27,934 nt of DNA from an uncultured Bacilli bacterium (GCA_947628075.1 CANQYF010000005.1:1-27934), one strand, 5' to 3'; shown: positions 8,921-17,477, numbered from the stretch's first letter. Notes: a model not told the origin generated them from the sequence alone. A program made the numbers and translations.

Positions 8921-10285
8921 TTAATATTCACAATTTCCTGGTGTTCTTGGATATGGAATAACATCCCGAATATTATCTACACCGGTAAGATAAATAAGTA
9001 ATCTTTCAAAGCCCATACCAAAACCTGAATGAACACAACCACCAAATTTTCTTAAATTTAAATACCAATTCATGCTTTCAGTTTCCATGCCAAGCTCTTT
9101 CATTCTATTAAGAAGTTTATCATAGTTTTCTTCTCTTTGTGATCCTCCCATTAATTCACCAGCTCCTGGAACTTCTAGGTCTACCGCTGCCACTGTTTTG
9201 CCATCGGAATTTTGTTTCATATAGAAAGCTTTAATATCTTTTGGCCAATTTTTAATAAACACAGGGCCATTAAAGTATTCAGTAATATATTTTTCATGTT
9301 CTTTCGCAATATCTTCTCCATATTCAGGAGCAAATTCCCATTTAACTGGAGCTTCTTTTAATATTTTAATAACATCTTCATGATCAATTCTCGTAAATTT
9401 GCTATTTACCAATTTAGTAAGCTTTTCTTTTAAACCTTTTTCAACAAAACTATCAAAGAAATCAATCTCTTTTGGAGCATTATCTAAAACATACTTAACA
9501 ACATATTTAAGCATGTCTTCCATAATATCCATATCGCCCTCCAAATCACAAAAGGCAATTTCAGGTTCAATCATCCAAAATTCAGAGGCATGAACTTTTG
9601 TGTTGGAATTTTCAGCACGGAAAGTTGGTCCAAAAGTATAAGTTTTTTTATAAGCTAGAGCAAAAGTTTCGGCTTCTAATTGTCCGCTTACTGTTAATCC
9701 TGTTAATTTACCATAGAAATCTTTACTATAATCAATTTCACCTTTTAATTTATCAAGGGGAAGTGTAGTTACTTGGAACATCTCCCCTGCTCCTTCGCAA
9801 TCACTGGCGGTAATAATTGGAGCATGGAAATAAACATAACCACGATCTTGGAAATATTTATGAATAGCATAAGCAGCAATACTTCTAACTCTAAATACCG
9901 CATGAAATAGATTAGTTCTTGGGCGAAGATAAGCTTGATCTCTTAAAAATTCTCTAGTGTGTCTTTTAGGTTGTATTGGATAATCTTCAGGGCAATCTCC
10001 TAAAAGTTCAATTTTAGTGGCTTGCATTTCTATTTCTTGATTACCCTTTGATTCTACTATTTTACCAGTTACAGAAATAGAACATCCCACTAATAATTTT
10101 TTTATATCATTAAAATTACTCAACTTTTCATCATAAACAACTTGTAAATGTTCTTGACAAGTACCATCGGAAAAATCTATAAAGCCAAAAGTTTTTTGAT
10201 CACGATGGTTTCTAATCCAACCACAAATAGTTACTTCTTTATCTAAATAATTTTTGACATCTTTAAATAAATCTCTTAAATCCAT
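8921..10285 (-). CDS. asnS: Asparagine--tRNA ligase (AsnRS)
   Basis: Class IIb aminoacyl-tRNA synthetase. The N-terminal OB-fold anticodon-binding domain (VTICGWIRNHRDQKTFGFID) is followed by the class II catalytic core with motif 2 FRAENSNTKVHASEFWM and motif 3 GFGMGFERLLIYLTG. The C-terminus RDVIPYPRTPGNCEY is characteristic of AsnRS rather than AspRS. I place the start at 10285, not 10294, because AGAGGA is 9 bases before the inner ATG but only one base from the outer one; this gives 454 residues. It sits between aspS and gatC in one operon. With an AsnRS present, Asn-tRNA can be made directly, so GatCAB may mainly serve Gln-tRNA or may be a route to Asn itself. Confidence 0.96.
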   Translation of the reverse strand: MDLRDLFKDVKNYLDKEVTICGWIRNHRDQKTFGFIDFSDGTCQEHLQVVYDEKLSNFNDIKKLLVGCSISVTGKIVESKGNQEIEMQATKIELLGDCPEDYPIQPKRHTREFLRDQAYLRPRTNLFHAVFRVRSIAAYAIHKYFQDRGYVYFHAPIITASDCEGAGEMFQVTTLPLDKLKGEIDYSKDFYGKLTGLTVSGQLEAETFALAYKKTYTFGPTFRAENSNTKVHASEFWMIEPEIAFCDLEGDMDIMEDMLKYVVKYVLDNAPKEIDFFDSFVEKGLKEKLTKLVNSKFTRIDHEDVIKILKEAPVKWEFAPEYGEDIAKEHEKYITEYFNGPVFIKNWPKDIKAFYMKQNSDGKTVAAVDLEVPGAGELMGGSQREENYDKLLNRMKELGMETESMNWYLNLRKFGGCVHSGFGMGFERLLIYLTGVDNIRDVIPYPRTPGNCEY

Positions 10286-10302
10286 TTTTTCCATTCCTCT
10301 CT

Positions 10303-11592
10303 TTACGGATTAAGCCTATTTGGCCCTCTAAAAATAAACATTTCTTCTTTTAAAGATGGAAGCCCTAACATAAGCATATTAAGCCTATCAACACCTAAAC
10401 CAAAGCCACCATGAGGAGGACAACCATATTTAAAGAATTGTAAATAAAATTCTACATCTTTACCTAAGCCCTTCTCTTTAGCTTGTTTTTGTAAAACCTC
10501 AAAACGATGTTCTCTTTGCGCTCCCGTAGTTATTTCTGTACCTTTCCATATTAAATCGTAACCTTGTGGAATTTCATTATCCCGCATATGATAAAAGGCT
10601 CTTTTAGTCTTAGCAAAGTCAGTAACAAAAATAAATTCATGGCCGTAAACTTCTTTAGCAAAACGACCTGTTAAATTTTCCGCCTCAGCATTCATATCGC
10701 CAATATCATGTTCAGGAATTTCGTAATTATATCTTTTATGTAATTCTTGATACAAATCTTGTAATTTAATTCTTGGAAATGGTTTAGTTGGTATAATAAT
10801 ATCTACATTAAATAGTTCTTTTATCTTTTCTCCATACAATTCTTTAACATTAGTAAGCCCCGCAATTAACATGTTTTCTTCTAAATCCATAACATCTAAA
10901 TAGGAGTCTATATAAGCTATTTCTACATCAAATGATGTAAACTCAGTGGTATGACGATTAGTATTTGAATTTTCGGCTCTAAAAGCAGGAGCTATTTCAA
11001 ATATTTTCTCAAGTCCACTAGCCATTGCCATTTGTTTATAAAATTGGGGACTTTGAGCCAAATATGCAGTTCTATCAAAATATTTAACTTCAAAAACATC
11101 TGAACCAGATTCTGATGCAGCGCCAATTAATTTAGGAGTATGAATTTCTGTAAATTTTTCATTAACTAAATATTTACGCATTCCTTCAACTAAAGCTGAT
11201 TGACATAATAACATTAAATTATTTTTATCACTTCTTAAATCAAGCCAACGATAGTCAAGTCTAGTATCAATATTTGCAGTTGCATCAAGAGGAAGACTTG
11301 CAGCTGAGCTTAATATTTCTACCTTCGTTGGTAAAAATTCTTTTCCCCCTTGTTTAACATATTCACTTTTAACCATTTTACCAACAAAAGATACTACACT
11401 ACTAGCAATAATGCCTTCTAATTTTGTTACTAAATCTTTATTAGTCTCTTTATCAATTGAAACTTGGATAGTTCCGCTTATATCTTTTAATACAGCAAAT
11501 ACCATATATTTTGTATCTCTTATTTTTTCTAAAAAGCCACTTATCTTTGCTTCTTCGTTTTCTTTTAATTCACTTATCAGTGTTCTTTTCAT
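10303..11592 (-). CDS. aspS: Archaeal-type aspartate--tRNA ligase (AspRS2-like)
   Basis: Class IIb synthetase that charges tRNA-Asp and, if non-discriminating, also tRNA-Asn. At about 429 residues it is far shorter than the usual bacterial AspRS (about 590) because it lacks the GAD insertion. It matches the archaeal/eukaryotic type: motif 1 near YRWLDLR and EIHTPKLIGAASESGSDVF, AYLAQSPQFYKQMAMASGL, motif 2 FRAENSNTNRHTTEF, QREHRFEVL, YGCPPHGGFGLGVDRL (motif 3) and the C-terminal FRGPNRLNP. The start at 11592 (MKRTLISEL) has GAAGGAGAG upstream; the longer form to 11625 would overlap the end of hisS. It follows hisS directly, the place of the long AspRS in other Firmicutes. From memory-based alignment the residues used by archaeal enzymes to reject tRNA-Asn are not conserved, so specificity is uncertain. 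Confidence 0.93.
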   Translation of the reverse strand: MKRTLISELKENEEAKISGFLEKIRDTKYMVFAVLKDISGTIQVSIDKETNKDLVTKLEGIIASSVVSFVGKMVKSEYVKQGGKEFLPTKVEILSSAASLPLDATANIDTRLDYRWLDLRSDKNNLMLLCQSALVEGMRKYLVNEKFTEIHTPKLIGAASESGSDVFEVKYFDRTAYLAQSPQFYKQMAMASGLEKIFEIAPAFRAENSNTNRHTTEFTSFDVEIAYIDSYLDVMDLEENMLIAGLTNVKELYGEKIKELFNVDIIIPTKPFPRIKLQDLYQELHKRYNYEIPEHDIGDMNAEAENLTGRFAKEVYGHEFIFVTDFAKTKRAFYHMRDNEIPQGYDLIWKGTEITTGAQREHRFEVLQKQAKEKGLGKDVEFYLQFFKYGCPPHGGFGLGVDRLNMLMLGLPSLKEEMFIFRGPNRLNP

Positions 11593-11611
11593 AAACTCTC
11601 CTTCTATAATT

Positions 11612-12874
11612 TTATAAATTGCCAATTATATATTCAGTTAATTCTGCAATATCCACTTTTTCTTCTTCTTTTGTTCTATTATCTTTAACATTAACTAAAC
11701 CTTTTTTTAAATCTTCATTATTTAAAATAATTAAATATTTAGCAGATAAGCGATCTGCTTCTTTAAATTGGCCTTTTAAACTTTTATTTAAATTATTAGT
11801 TTCAGTAACTATACCGTTTAATCTTAAATTTTGAACAATATCTAAAGCATATAGTTTTTCTTCTTCCGAAACATACATAACATAACACTCTATTTCTTTT
11901 TTGACATCTTTATATAAATCTATGTCTTTTAAAACATCAATAATTCGATCAATACCACATGCAAAACCAATACCATAAGATTCAGGTCCATCTAATTCTT
12001 TAATTAATTTATTATAACGTCCCCCTCCTCCTAAAACATTAGCTTTAGTTTCTTCATTATCTAAAGATACTATTTCAAAAACAGTATGATCATAGTAATC
12101 TAAACCTCTTACAATATTAGGATTTACTTCATAATCAATATCTAAAAATCTTAAATATTTTAAAACTGTCTCAAATCTTTCTTTACTTTCTTTATTTAAA
12201 TAATCAACTGTTTTAGGAGCATTTTTTATTACTTCACTATCTTTATCTACTTTACAATCTAGTATTCTTAAAGGATTAGTTTTAAATCTTTCTTGACAAT
12301 CAGGACATACTTTATCTAGGTGTGGTTTTAAATAACTAACTAAAGCTTCTCTATAGTTTTCTCTTGACTCACTATCTCCTAAAGAATTGATATTTATTTG
12401 CAAATTTTCAATATGTAGAGCTTCTAAAATACGATATTGTAAACTAATTACTTCAGCATCAATAATTGGATCATTACTACCAAGTACTTCTACTCCAAAT
12501 TGAGTAAATTCTCTTAATCTCCCCTTTTGTGGTCTTTCATAACGATACATTGTTCCATTATAAAAATATTTTTTTACATCCGGTTCAGCATATAATTTAT
12601 TTTCAATATAACTTCTAACTACTCCCGCCGTACCTTCTGGTCTTAAAGTAATATGACGTTCTCCTTTATCTTGAAAATCATAAGTTTCTTTTTTTACTAT
12701 ATCAGATGAGGAACCAACGCTTCTATGAAATAATTCACTGGCTTCAAAAATAGGGGTCCTAATATATTCATAATTATAAGCACTCATCATCGTAGCTACT
12801 ACTGAATTTACATAATCCCATAGTAAAGAGTCATTTCCTGTTACATCAATTGTTCCTTTTGGTTTTGTTATCAT
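11612..12874 (-). CDS. hisS: Histidine--tRNA ligase (HisRS)
   Basis: Class IIa synthetase for tRNA-His and first gene of the operon. The N-terminus ITKPKGTIDVTGNDSLLW, motif 2 region YRYERPQKGRLREFTQFGVE, the histidine-A motif LDYYDHTVFEI with GGGGRYNKLI, motif 3 GIGFACGIDRI, and a C-terminal anticodon-binding domain (about residues 325-420) are all present. The PDCQERFKTNPLRILDCKV segment of the insertion domain is typical of bacterial HisRS. It is 420 residues, normal length. AAGGA lies upstream of the ATG. It is preceded by a T-box leader and followed after 19 bases by aspS. Confidence 0.97.
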   Translation of the reverse strand: MITKPKGTIDVTGNDSLLWDYVNSVVATMMSAYNYEYIRTPIFEASELFHRSVGSSSDIVKKETYDFQDKGERHITLRPEGTAGVVRSYIENKLYAEPDVKKYFYNGTMYRYERPQKGRLREFTQFGVEVLGSNDPIIDAEVISLQYRILEALHIENLQININSLGDSESRENYREALVSYLKPHLDKVCPDCQERFKTNPLRILDCKVDKDSEVIKNAPKTVDYLNKESKERFETVLKYLRFLDIDYEVNPNIVRGLDYYDHTVFEIVSLDNEETKANVLGGGGRYNKLIKELDGPESYGIGFACGIDRIIDVLKDIDLYKDVKKEIECYVMYVSEEEKLYALDIVQNLRLNGIVTETNNLNKSLKGQFKEADRLSAKYLIILNNEDLKKGLVNVKDNRTKEEEKVDIAELTEYIIGNL

Positions 12875-12895
12875 TTTTATTCCTTCTTTCTTTAA

Positions 12896-13103
12896 ACAAA
12901 AAGACCTAGTTATATAAGGGCGAGATTTTCCGCGGTACCACCTTACTTCTAGGTCTTAAAATTTTATCGCTTACAAAAGCGTTTCTAAGTTTATTTGAAA
13001 GTGTCTTCATTTATTATTTACTTACGACTTTTTCACCAACCGTCTTCTCTTTTTGATATAAATAATAAACTACTTGTCTTTCCATAGAAAATTTCTCTAA
13101 TAT
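12896..13103 (-). promoter_or_regulatory. T-box riboswitch leader of the hisS-aspS-asnS-gatCAB operon
   Basis: On the minus strand: stem I with a 12-bp upper stem (UUUAUUAUUUAU pairing with its complement), an AGUA loop-E motif, the apical AGAGAAGACGGUUGGUGAAAA segment, and a lower stem GAAAG/CUUUC. The specifier side of the loop reads UGAAGACAC (GACAC at 13001-13005), offering GAC (Asp) or CAC (His). The T-box core AAGGTGGTACCGCGG is at plus 12930-12944. The terminator is a 9-bp stem of AAGACCTAG (12901-12909) and CTAGGTCTT (12949-12957) plus five T. Uncharged cognate tRNA would favour antitermination and expression of all six genes. Confidence 0.93.
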
Positions 13104-13109
13104 GTTTAT

Positions 13110-13138
13110 ATTTTATTACTTTTTTGATTTATAGTCAA
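13110..13138 (-). promoter_or_regulatory. Promoter of the hisS operon
   Basis: TTGACT (13133-13138), exactly 17 bases, then TAAAAT (13110-13115). Predicted start near 13103, just before stem I of the T-box. It lies between dtd and hisS, so the synthetase operon is not dependent on the rel promoter. Confidence 0.75.
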
Positions 13139-13161
13139 TCACGATTTTATAGTTTTATAGT

Positions 13162-13605
13162 CTATTTATTTTTACTATCAATAATAATTGTTATGGGACC
13201 ATCATTTTGAATATTTACACACATATCGGCTCCAAAAACACCAGTGTAAGTAGGTACTAATTTATTTAATTCATCATTAAAAATATTATATAATTTTATT
13301 GCTTCATCACCTTTAAGAGCCTTTATATAACTTGGCCTATTTCCTTTTTTTGTATCTGCATATAAAGTAAACTGACTGATAGACAAAATATCACCTTTAA
13401 CATCTAAGATACTTTTATTCATAACCCCGTTTTCATCATCAAATATTCTTAGATTAACAATTTTTTTGACAATATAATTTATATCATCTAGGGTATCTTG
13501 TTCACAAAAACATGATAATATAACTAATCCTTTATCAATTTGATTATATATTTCATCATTAATAACTACATTACTTTTTTTACTTCTTTGGATAACAACT
13601 TTCAT
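13162..13605 (-). CDS. dtd: D-aminoacyl-tRNA deacylase
   Basis: Removes D-amino acids (and Gly from mischarged tRNA-Ala) from tRNA, a chiral proofreading step in the cytoplasm. The N-terminus MKVVIQRSKKSNVVIN, the SQFTLYADTKKGNRPSY segment with the catalytic SQ.TL motif, and the C-terminal NIQNDGPITIIID with the cross-subunit Gly-cisPro motif are all visible. It is 147 residues, the standard length. It starts 3 bases after the rel stop, with GGAG from the end of rel as ribosome binding site, as in the rel-dtd pair of many Firmicutes. Confidence 0.96.
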   Translation of the reverse strand: MKVVIQRSKKSNVVINDEIYNQIDKGLVILSCFCEQDTLDDINYIVKKIVNLRIFDDENGVMNKSILDVKGDILSISQFTLYADTKKGNRPSYIKALKGDEAIKLYNIFNDELNKLVPTYTGVFGADMCVNIQNDGPITIIIDSKNK

Positions 13606-13608
13606 TTT

Positions 13609-15735
13609 TTACTCCATTATATCTACATTTTTAAATTGTAAAATTTGACTTTTAAAATGCTCTAACTCGGTTTTATCTTTTACTTTAAATTTAACATTAC
13701 AAATAGTTCCCTTTTCACTCTCTTGATTATTAATTTCAATGATTTTAATTTTATCTTTAGTAGCTTCTGATATTAAATCCATTAAGAAATTATTATTATT
13801 GACAATTAATTGTAAACTTGTATCATAAGTATTCTCACTATCCATGTTCCATTCAACATTTATTAGTTTGTTAGTTTTATCCGTAATATTAGGACAATTT
13901 TTCTTATGAACTTTTACTCCTTCGCCTTTAGTTATATAACCTATAATTTCATCACCTTTAACAGGTTGACAACAGCCAGAAATTTGATACATGATATTTG
14001 TATTACCATCAACAATGATATCATCTTTAGGACCCGCTAAAGATTTTTTACTAACTTTTTCTATTAATATATCATCTAAATTTTGTTTATCTTCTGTAGT
14101 TAAATTAATGATATACCCTGCTGTATAACGTAAAGAGGCAATAGCTAAATATACTTCATCTAGAGAATCTAATTTTAAATCTTTTAAAATTTTATTTAAA
14201 TTTTCTTCATTTAAAACTTCATTTATAGATAATTTTCTTTTCCTTATTTCTTTTTCTAAAATGTTTTTACCCTTTAAAATATATTCTTCGCGGTCTTTTT
14301 TACTAAAAAATGACTTAATTTTTGATTTAGCTTGTGGTGTTTTAACAAAATTTAACCAATCTATATTAGGCATAGCATTACTATTAGTAATAATTTTAAC
14401 TATATCATTATTTTGTAAATGATAAGAAAGTGGCACTATATTATCATTGACAATTGCTCCCGTTGTAGTATCTCCAACACCACTATGAATCCGATAAGCA
14501 AAATCAATCGGAGTAGCATCTTTAGGAAGCTCAATAACATCTCCTTTGGGAGTAAAAACATAAATTAACTCCCCTAATAAGTTATTTTCAATTGACTTAG
14601 CAAAATTAACATCACTTTCATCACTATTGGTTTCAATAATATTACGGAACATTTCTAATTTTTGCTCCATAATTGCTTGAACTTTTTTCGTGCCTTTCTC
14701 TTTATAAGACCAATGGGATGCAATACCTTTTTCCGCAATTTCATCCATTTCATATGTTCTTACTTGCACTTCATATACTTCCCCATCGGCTCCAAAAATA
14801 GTTGTATGTAAACTTTGATACATATTTTCTTTGGGATTAGCTATATAGTCTTTAAATCTTTTGGGTACTGGACGATACTTAGAATGAATAAGCCCTATAA
14901 CTGTATAACAATCTGTCTCTTTTTCAACAAATATGCGAAGAGCCAGAATATCATATATTTGATCCCAAGTCTTACCATTTGATAACTTATTATAAATACT
15001 ATAAACGCTTTTTACTCTTCCTTTTATTTCGTGATTAATTCCATTTTCAATTAATAAATGGGAAAGACTATCTTTCATATCAAGAAGATTATCATTTAAT
15101 TCTAAAGTTGTTTTATTTAATCTTTCTAAAATATCATTATATACATCTGGTTTTAATATCCTTAAACATATATCTTCCAATTCACTTTTAATCGAATTAA
15201 TTCCTAAACGATGAGCGATTGGAACCAAAACGGCCATTGTTTCGCGAGCTTTAGACTTTTGTTTTTCTTCTTTTATTGCCCAATTAGTTCGCATATTATG
15301 AAGCCTATCAGCTAATTTGATGTATAATACGCGAGGATCTTCAGCTAAACCAACTAAAACTTTTCTTAAATAAATCGCTGATAATTCCGTTTCATCCATT
15401 AATTCTAATTTATTTATTTTTGATATACTATCCACTATCGTGGCTACTTCACTACCAAACTTTTTTTCTAATATTTCTTTGGTAGCATTTTCCCCATTAT
15501 TTAATACTTCATGAAGTAAAGCTGCAATTATAGTAGTATCATCAACATTTAAATCAACTAAAATATCGGCAACATGTAAAGGATGAGTAATATATTCATC
15601 TTTAGTTAATCGATATTTTCCTTTATGTTCTTCTGCTGCATATTCATATGCTTCTTTTATTTTATCTAAAGAATCTTTATATATATTTTCAATTTTTTTA
15701 TATAACATTTCAAAACTAATTGCTTTATCTTTCAT
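13609..15735 (-). CDS. rel: RelA/SpoT-type (p)ppGpp synthetase with degenerate hydrolase site
   Basis: A 708-residue long RSH protein controlling the stringent response. Domains in order: HD-type hydrolase (about 25-195), synthetase (about 235-350, with RFKDYIANPKENMYQSLHTT and VYEVQVRTYEMDEIAEKGIASHW), TGS (about 385-450), and a Cys-containing CC domain plus ACT (ISGCCQPVKGDEIIGY, C-terminal 130 residues). The synthetase motifs look active. In the hydrolase, H51 and DRLHNMRT (143-150) remain, but the HD pair is HE (75-76) and the following Glu-Asp pair is Asn-Asn (79-80). By comparison with characterised Rel enzymes these are metal-binding and catalytic residues, so hydrolysis is probably lost or weak. 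It lies between comN and dtd. Confidence 0.96.
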   Translation of the reverse strand: MKDKAISFEMLYKKIENIYKDSLDKIKEAYEYAAEEHKGKYRLTKDEYITHPLHVADILVDLNVDDTTIIAALLHEVLNNGENATKEILEKKFGSEVATIVDSISKINKLELMDETELSAIYLRKVLVGLAEDPRVLYIKLADRLHNMRTNWAIKEEKQKSKARETMAVLVPIAHRLGINSIKSELEDICLRILKPDVYNDILERLNKTTLELNDNLLDMKDSLSHLLIENGINHEIKGRVKSVYSIYNKLSNGKTWDQIYDILALRIFVEKETDCYTVIGLIHSKYRPVPKRFKDYIANPKENMYQSLHTTIFGADGEVYEVQVRTYEMDEIAEKGIASHWSYKEKGTKKVQAIMEQKLEMFRNIIETNSDESDVNFAKSIENNLLGELIYVFTPKGDVIELPKDATPIDFAYRIHSGVGDTTTGAIVNDNIVPLSYHLQNNDIVKIITNSNAMPNIDWLNFVKTPQAKSKIKSFFSKKDREEYILKGKNILEKEIRKRKLSINEVLNEENLNKILKDLKLDSLDEVYLAIASLRYTAGYIINLTTEDKQNLDDILIEKVSKKSLAGPKDDIIVDGNTNIMYQISGCCQPVKGDEIIGYITKGEGVKVHKKNCPNITDKTNKLINVEWNMDSENTYDTSLQLIVNNNNFLMDLISEATKDKIKIIEINNQESEKGTICNVKFKVKDKTELEHFKSQILQFKNVDIME

Positions 15736-15751
15736 TTAAATCAATCCTCAT

Positions 15752-16000
15752 TTACTTTTTCTTTTTTATATAAATTTCCAAATTTAAAACATCGGTATTA
15801 AGTATATCATTAACCATTTCATAAATTCGTAAATCTTTTTTATTTAACCACTTATTATCTATGCAATAATGCCAAATATCTTGACAGCTAATAAAATTAA
15901 TTTTTTGCCTTTTTAACTCGGCAACTTTCGTTTCTAAAGCTGGCAAAATTCTTTCATATAAATCTTTTAAAGAGGTAAATTTTTCTTCTTTTAAAGCCAT
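15752..16000 (-). CDS. comN: ComN-like post-transcriptional regulator
   Basis: An 82-residue protein resembling the ComN/YrzD family, which in Bacillus subtilis affects the stability or use of the comE mRNA. The family layout is visible: an N-terminal helix with LYERILPALETKVAELKRQ, a middle INFISCQDIWHYCIDNKW segment and a C-terminal helix MVNDILNTDVLNLEIYI. I use the ATG at 16000 rather than a TTG at 16012, since AAAGG sits almost on top of the TTG but about 12 bases before the ATG. The neighbours support the call: in Bacillus, comN is next to spoVB near rel, and here a SpoVB-like gene diverges from it. comE genes lie 7 kb away in this window. Confidence 0.75.
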   Translation of the reverse strand: MALKEEKFTSLKDLYERILPALETKVAELKRQKINFISCQDIWHYCIDNKWLNKKDLRIYEMVNDILNTDVLNLEIYIKKKK

Positions 16001-16026
16001 AAATAGAAACAACCTTTCATAAGATT

Positions 16027-16036
16027 ATTATATACT
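16027..16036. promoter_or_regulatory. Overlapping divergent -10 boxes between comN and the flippase gene
   Basis: TATAAT on the minus strand (16027-16032), 27 bases upstream of comN, overlaps TATACT on the plus strand (16031-16036), about 28 bases upstream of the flippase gene. Neither has a good -35 box. If both are real, the two promoters exclude each other. Confidence 0.4.
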
Positions 16037-16063
16037 ATTTTATTTTTCTTTTAAAGGAGATTT

Positions 16064-17377
16064 ATGAAGAAGACTAATAATATTTTTATAAAATCAACAA
16101 TTATCTTAATTATTGGGGGTATTATTACCAAAATATTAGGTTTTATTATTCGTATAGTTTATACAAGAATAGTAGGAGCAGAAGTAATTGGCCTTTATTC
16201 ACTTGTTATGCCTACTTATTCTTTATTAATTACAATTGCTACTTTAGCCTTACCGACCACTATATCTAAGTTAATTGCGGAAAAAAAAGATCAAAATTTA
16301 AAAATTATTTCCACTTCTACTATTCTCATTATGGCTATTAATTTTATCGTTGTTTTATTAATGATTTTATCTGCTAAATATATTGCTATTTATCTTTTAC
16401 ATGAAGAAAGATGCTATCTTCTTATTATTGCTATGAGTTTAACATTTCCTATTATTTCCTTATCAAGTATTGTTAAAGGATATTTCTATGGTAAACAAAA
16501 TATGATTCCCAATGTTGTTTCCAATATTATTGAACAACTTGTTAGAGGGTTACTAATATATTTATTTGTTCCTCTAATTATGGAAAAAAGCGAAATATTA
16601 GCAGCAGCCTCTTTATTTTTATTTTCCTTCATTGAAGAATTAATCTCTATATTTATTAATCTTTTATTCTTACCTAAAACCATTAAATTTAAAAATATAA
16701 AAATATCTAATATATATCCTTCCAAGCGAACATTAAAAGACATTTTAAGTATTTCCTTACCTACTGTTTCCTCAAGAATTATTGGTAATATTGGTTATTT
16801 TTTTGAGCCAATAATATTAACTAATTTTTTATTATATTCTGGTTATACCAATGAATATATTGTTATTCAATATGGAGCATATAATGCTTATGCAATTACT
16901 ATTCTTACAGTTCCTTCATTTTTTATTACTGCCATATCTTCCAGTTTAATTCCGGAAATTAGTAAACATCTTTTAGATCGTAACCACCAAAGTTTAATAA
17001 AAAGATTAAAAGAAGCTCTTTGTTTTGCCCTTATAATTGGTATAACTTACTCTATTATTTTAATGTTTTTTGCTTCCAATATTTTAGAGGCCTTATATAA
17101 TACTAATTTAGGTTTAAATTATATTAAAATTTTAGCTCCGATTTTCCCTCTTTTTTATATCGAAGCAATTTTAATAAGCTTTTTACAAGCCATTAATAAA
17201 GCTCATATTACTATGAAAATAACTATCATTGGTGTTATTGTCAAATTAACGGTTTTAGCAATTACTTCTTTAATGCATATTGGAATGTATTCATTAATTA
17301 TATCTGAAATCGTTAATATTTTATTAGTAGTTTATTTAAATATTTATAATGTTCATAAATATATTAAAAAATTATAA
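16064..17377 (+). CDS. SpoVB/MurJ-type lipid-linked oligosaccharide flippase
   Basis: A 437-residue polytopic membrane protein of the MOP/PST exporter superfamily, probably moving lipid-linked cell-wall precursors or polysaccharide units across the membrane. The N-terminus has the classic pattern (KSTIILIIGGIITKILGF, RIVYTRIVGAEVIGLY, LALPTTISKLIAE), about 12 to 14 hydrophobic helices follow, and a central IIEQLVRGLLIYLF resembles SpoVB/YtgP proteins. AAAGGAG lies 5 bases before ATG. It is the only long plus-strand gene in this half of the window and diverges from comN, echoing the comN-spoVB neighbourhood of Bacillus. Family membership alone cannot separate a sporulation role from a general MurJ-like role. 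Confidence 0.9.
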   Translation: MKKTNNIFIKSTIILIIGGIITKILGFIIRIVYTRIVGAEVIGLYSLVMPTYSLLITIATLALPTTISKLIAEKKDQNLKIISTSTILIMAINFIVVLLMILSAKYIAIYLLHEERCYLLIIAMSLTFPIISLSSIVKGYFYGKQNMIPNVVSNIIEQLVRGLLIYLFVPLIMEKSEILAAASLFLFSFIEELISIFINLLFLPKTIKFKNIKISNIYPSKRTLKDILSISLPTVSSRIIGNIGYFFEPIILTNFLLYSGYTNEYIVIQYGAYNAYAITILTVPSFFITAISSSLIPEISKHLLDRNHQSLIKRLKEALCFALIIGITYSIILMFFASNILEALYNTNLGLNYIKILAPIFPLFYIEAILISFLQAINKAHITMKITIIGVIVKLTVLAITSLMHIGMYSLIISEIVNILLVVYLNIYNVHKYIKKL

Positions 17378-17378
17378 A

Positions 17379-17402
17379 TATATTATAAATTGTTATAATA
17401 TA
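17379..17402 (+). other. AT-only hairpin after the flippase gene
   Basis: A perfect 10-bp inverted repeat TATATTATAA (17379-17388) and its complement (17393-17402) with loop ATTG, starting two bases after the stop codon. No T-run follows, so it is a weak terminator candidate or an mRNA 3'-end stabiliser. Confidence 0.35.
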
Positions 17403-17419
17403 TAATGATTCCATGTTAA

Positions 17420-17476
17420 TTATGTATAAAATGCGCATTTGATAAGATTAAACCAAAAAATTGTTTCTTCTGACAT
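17420..17476 (-). pseudogene. Start fragment of a third YhcG/DUF1016 copy
   Basis: Directly after the intact yhcG stop, an ATG at 17476 opens 18 codons (MSEETIFWFNLIKCAFYT). The arrangement GAAGGA, a short AT spacer, then ATG.NNGAAGA matches the junction between the decayed upstream copy and the start of the intact copy (MIEEK). I read it as the first codons of a third tandem copy cut off by deletion. It holds a perfect 12-bp palindrome AAATGCGCATTT at 17429-17440. It could also be a chance short reading frame. Confidence 0.4.
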
Positions 17477-17477
17477 T

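Noticed and set aside
17429..17440. AAATGCGCATTT palindrome as the terminator of yhcG
   Set aside because: It is perfect but has no loop and only a short T stretch; it more likely belongs to the third yhcG fragment or is chance.
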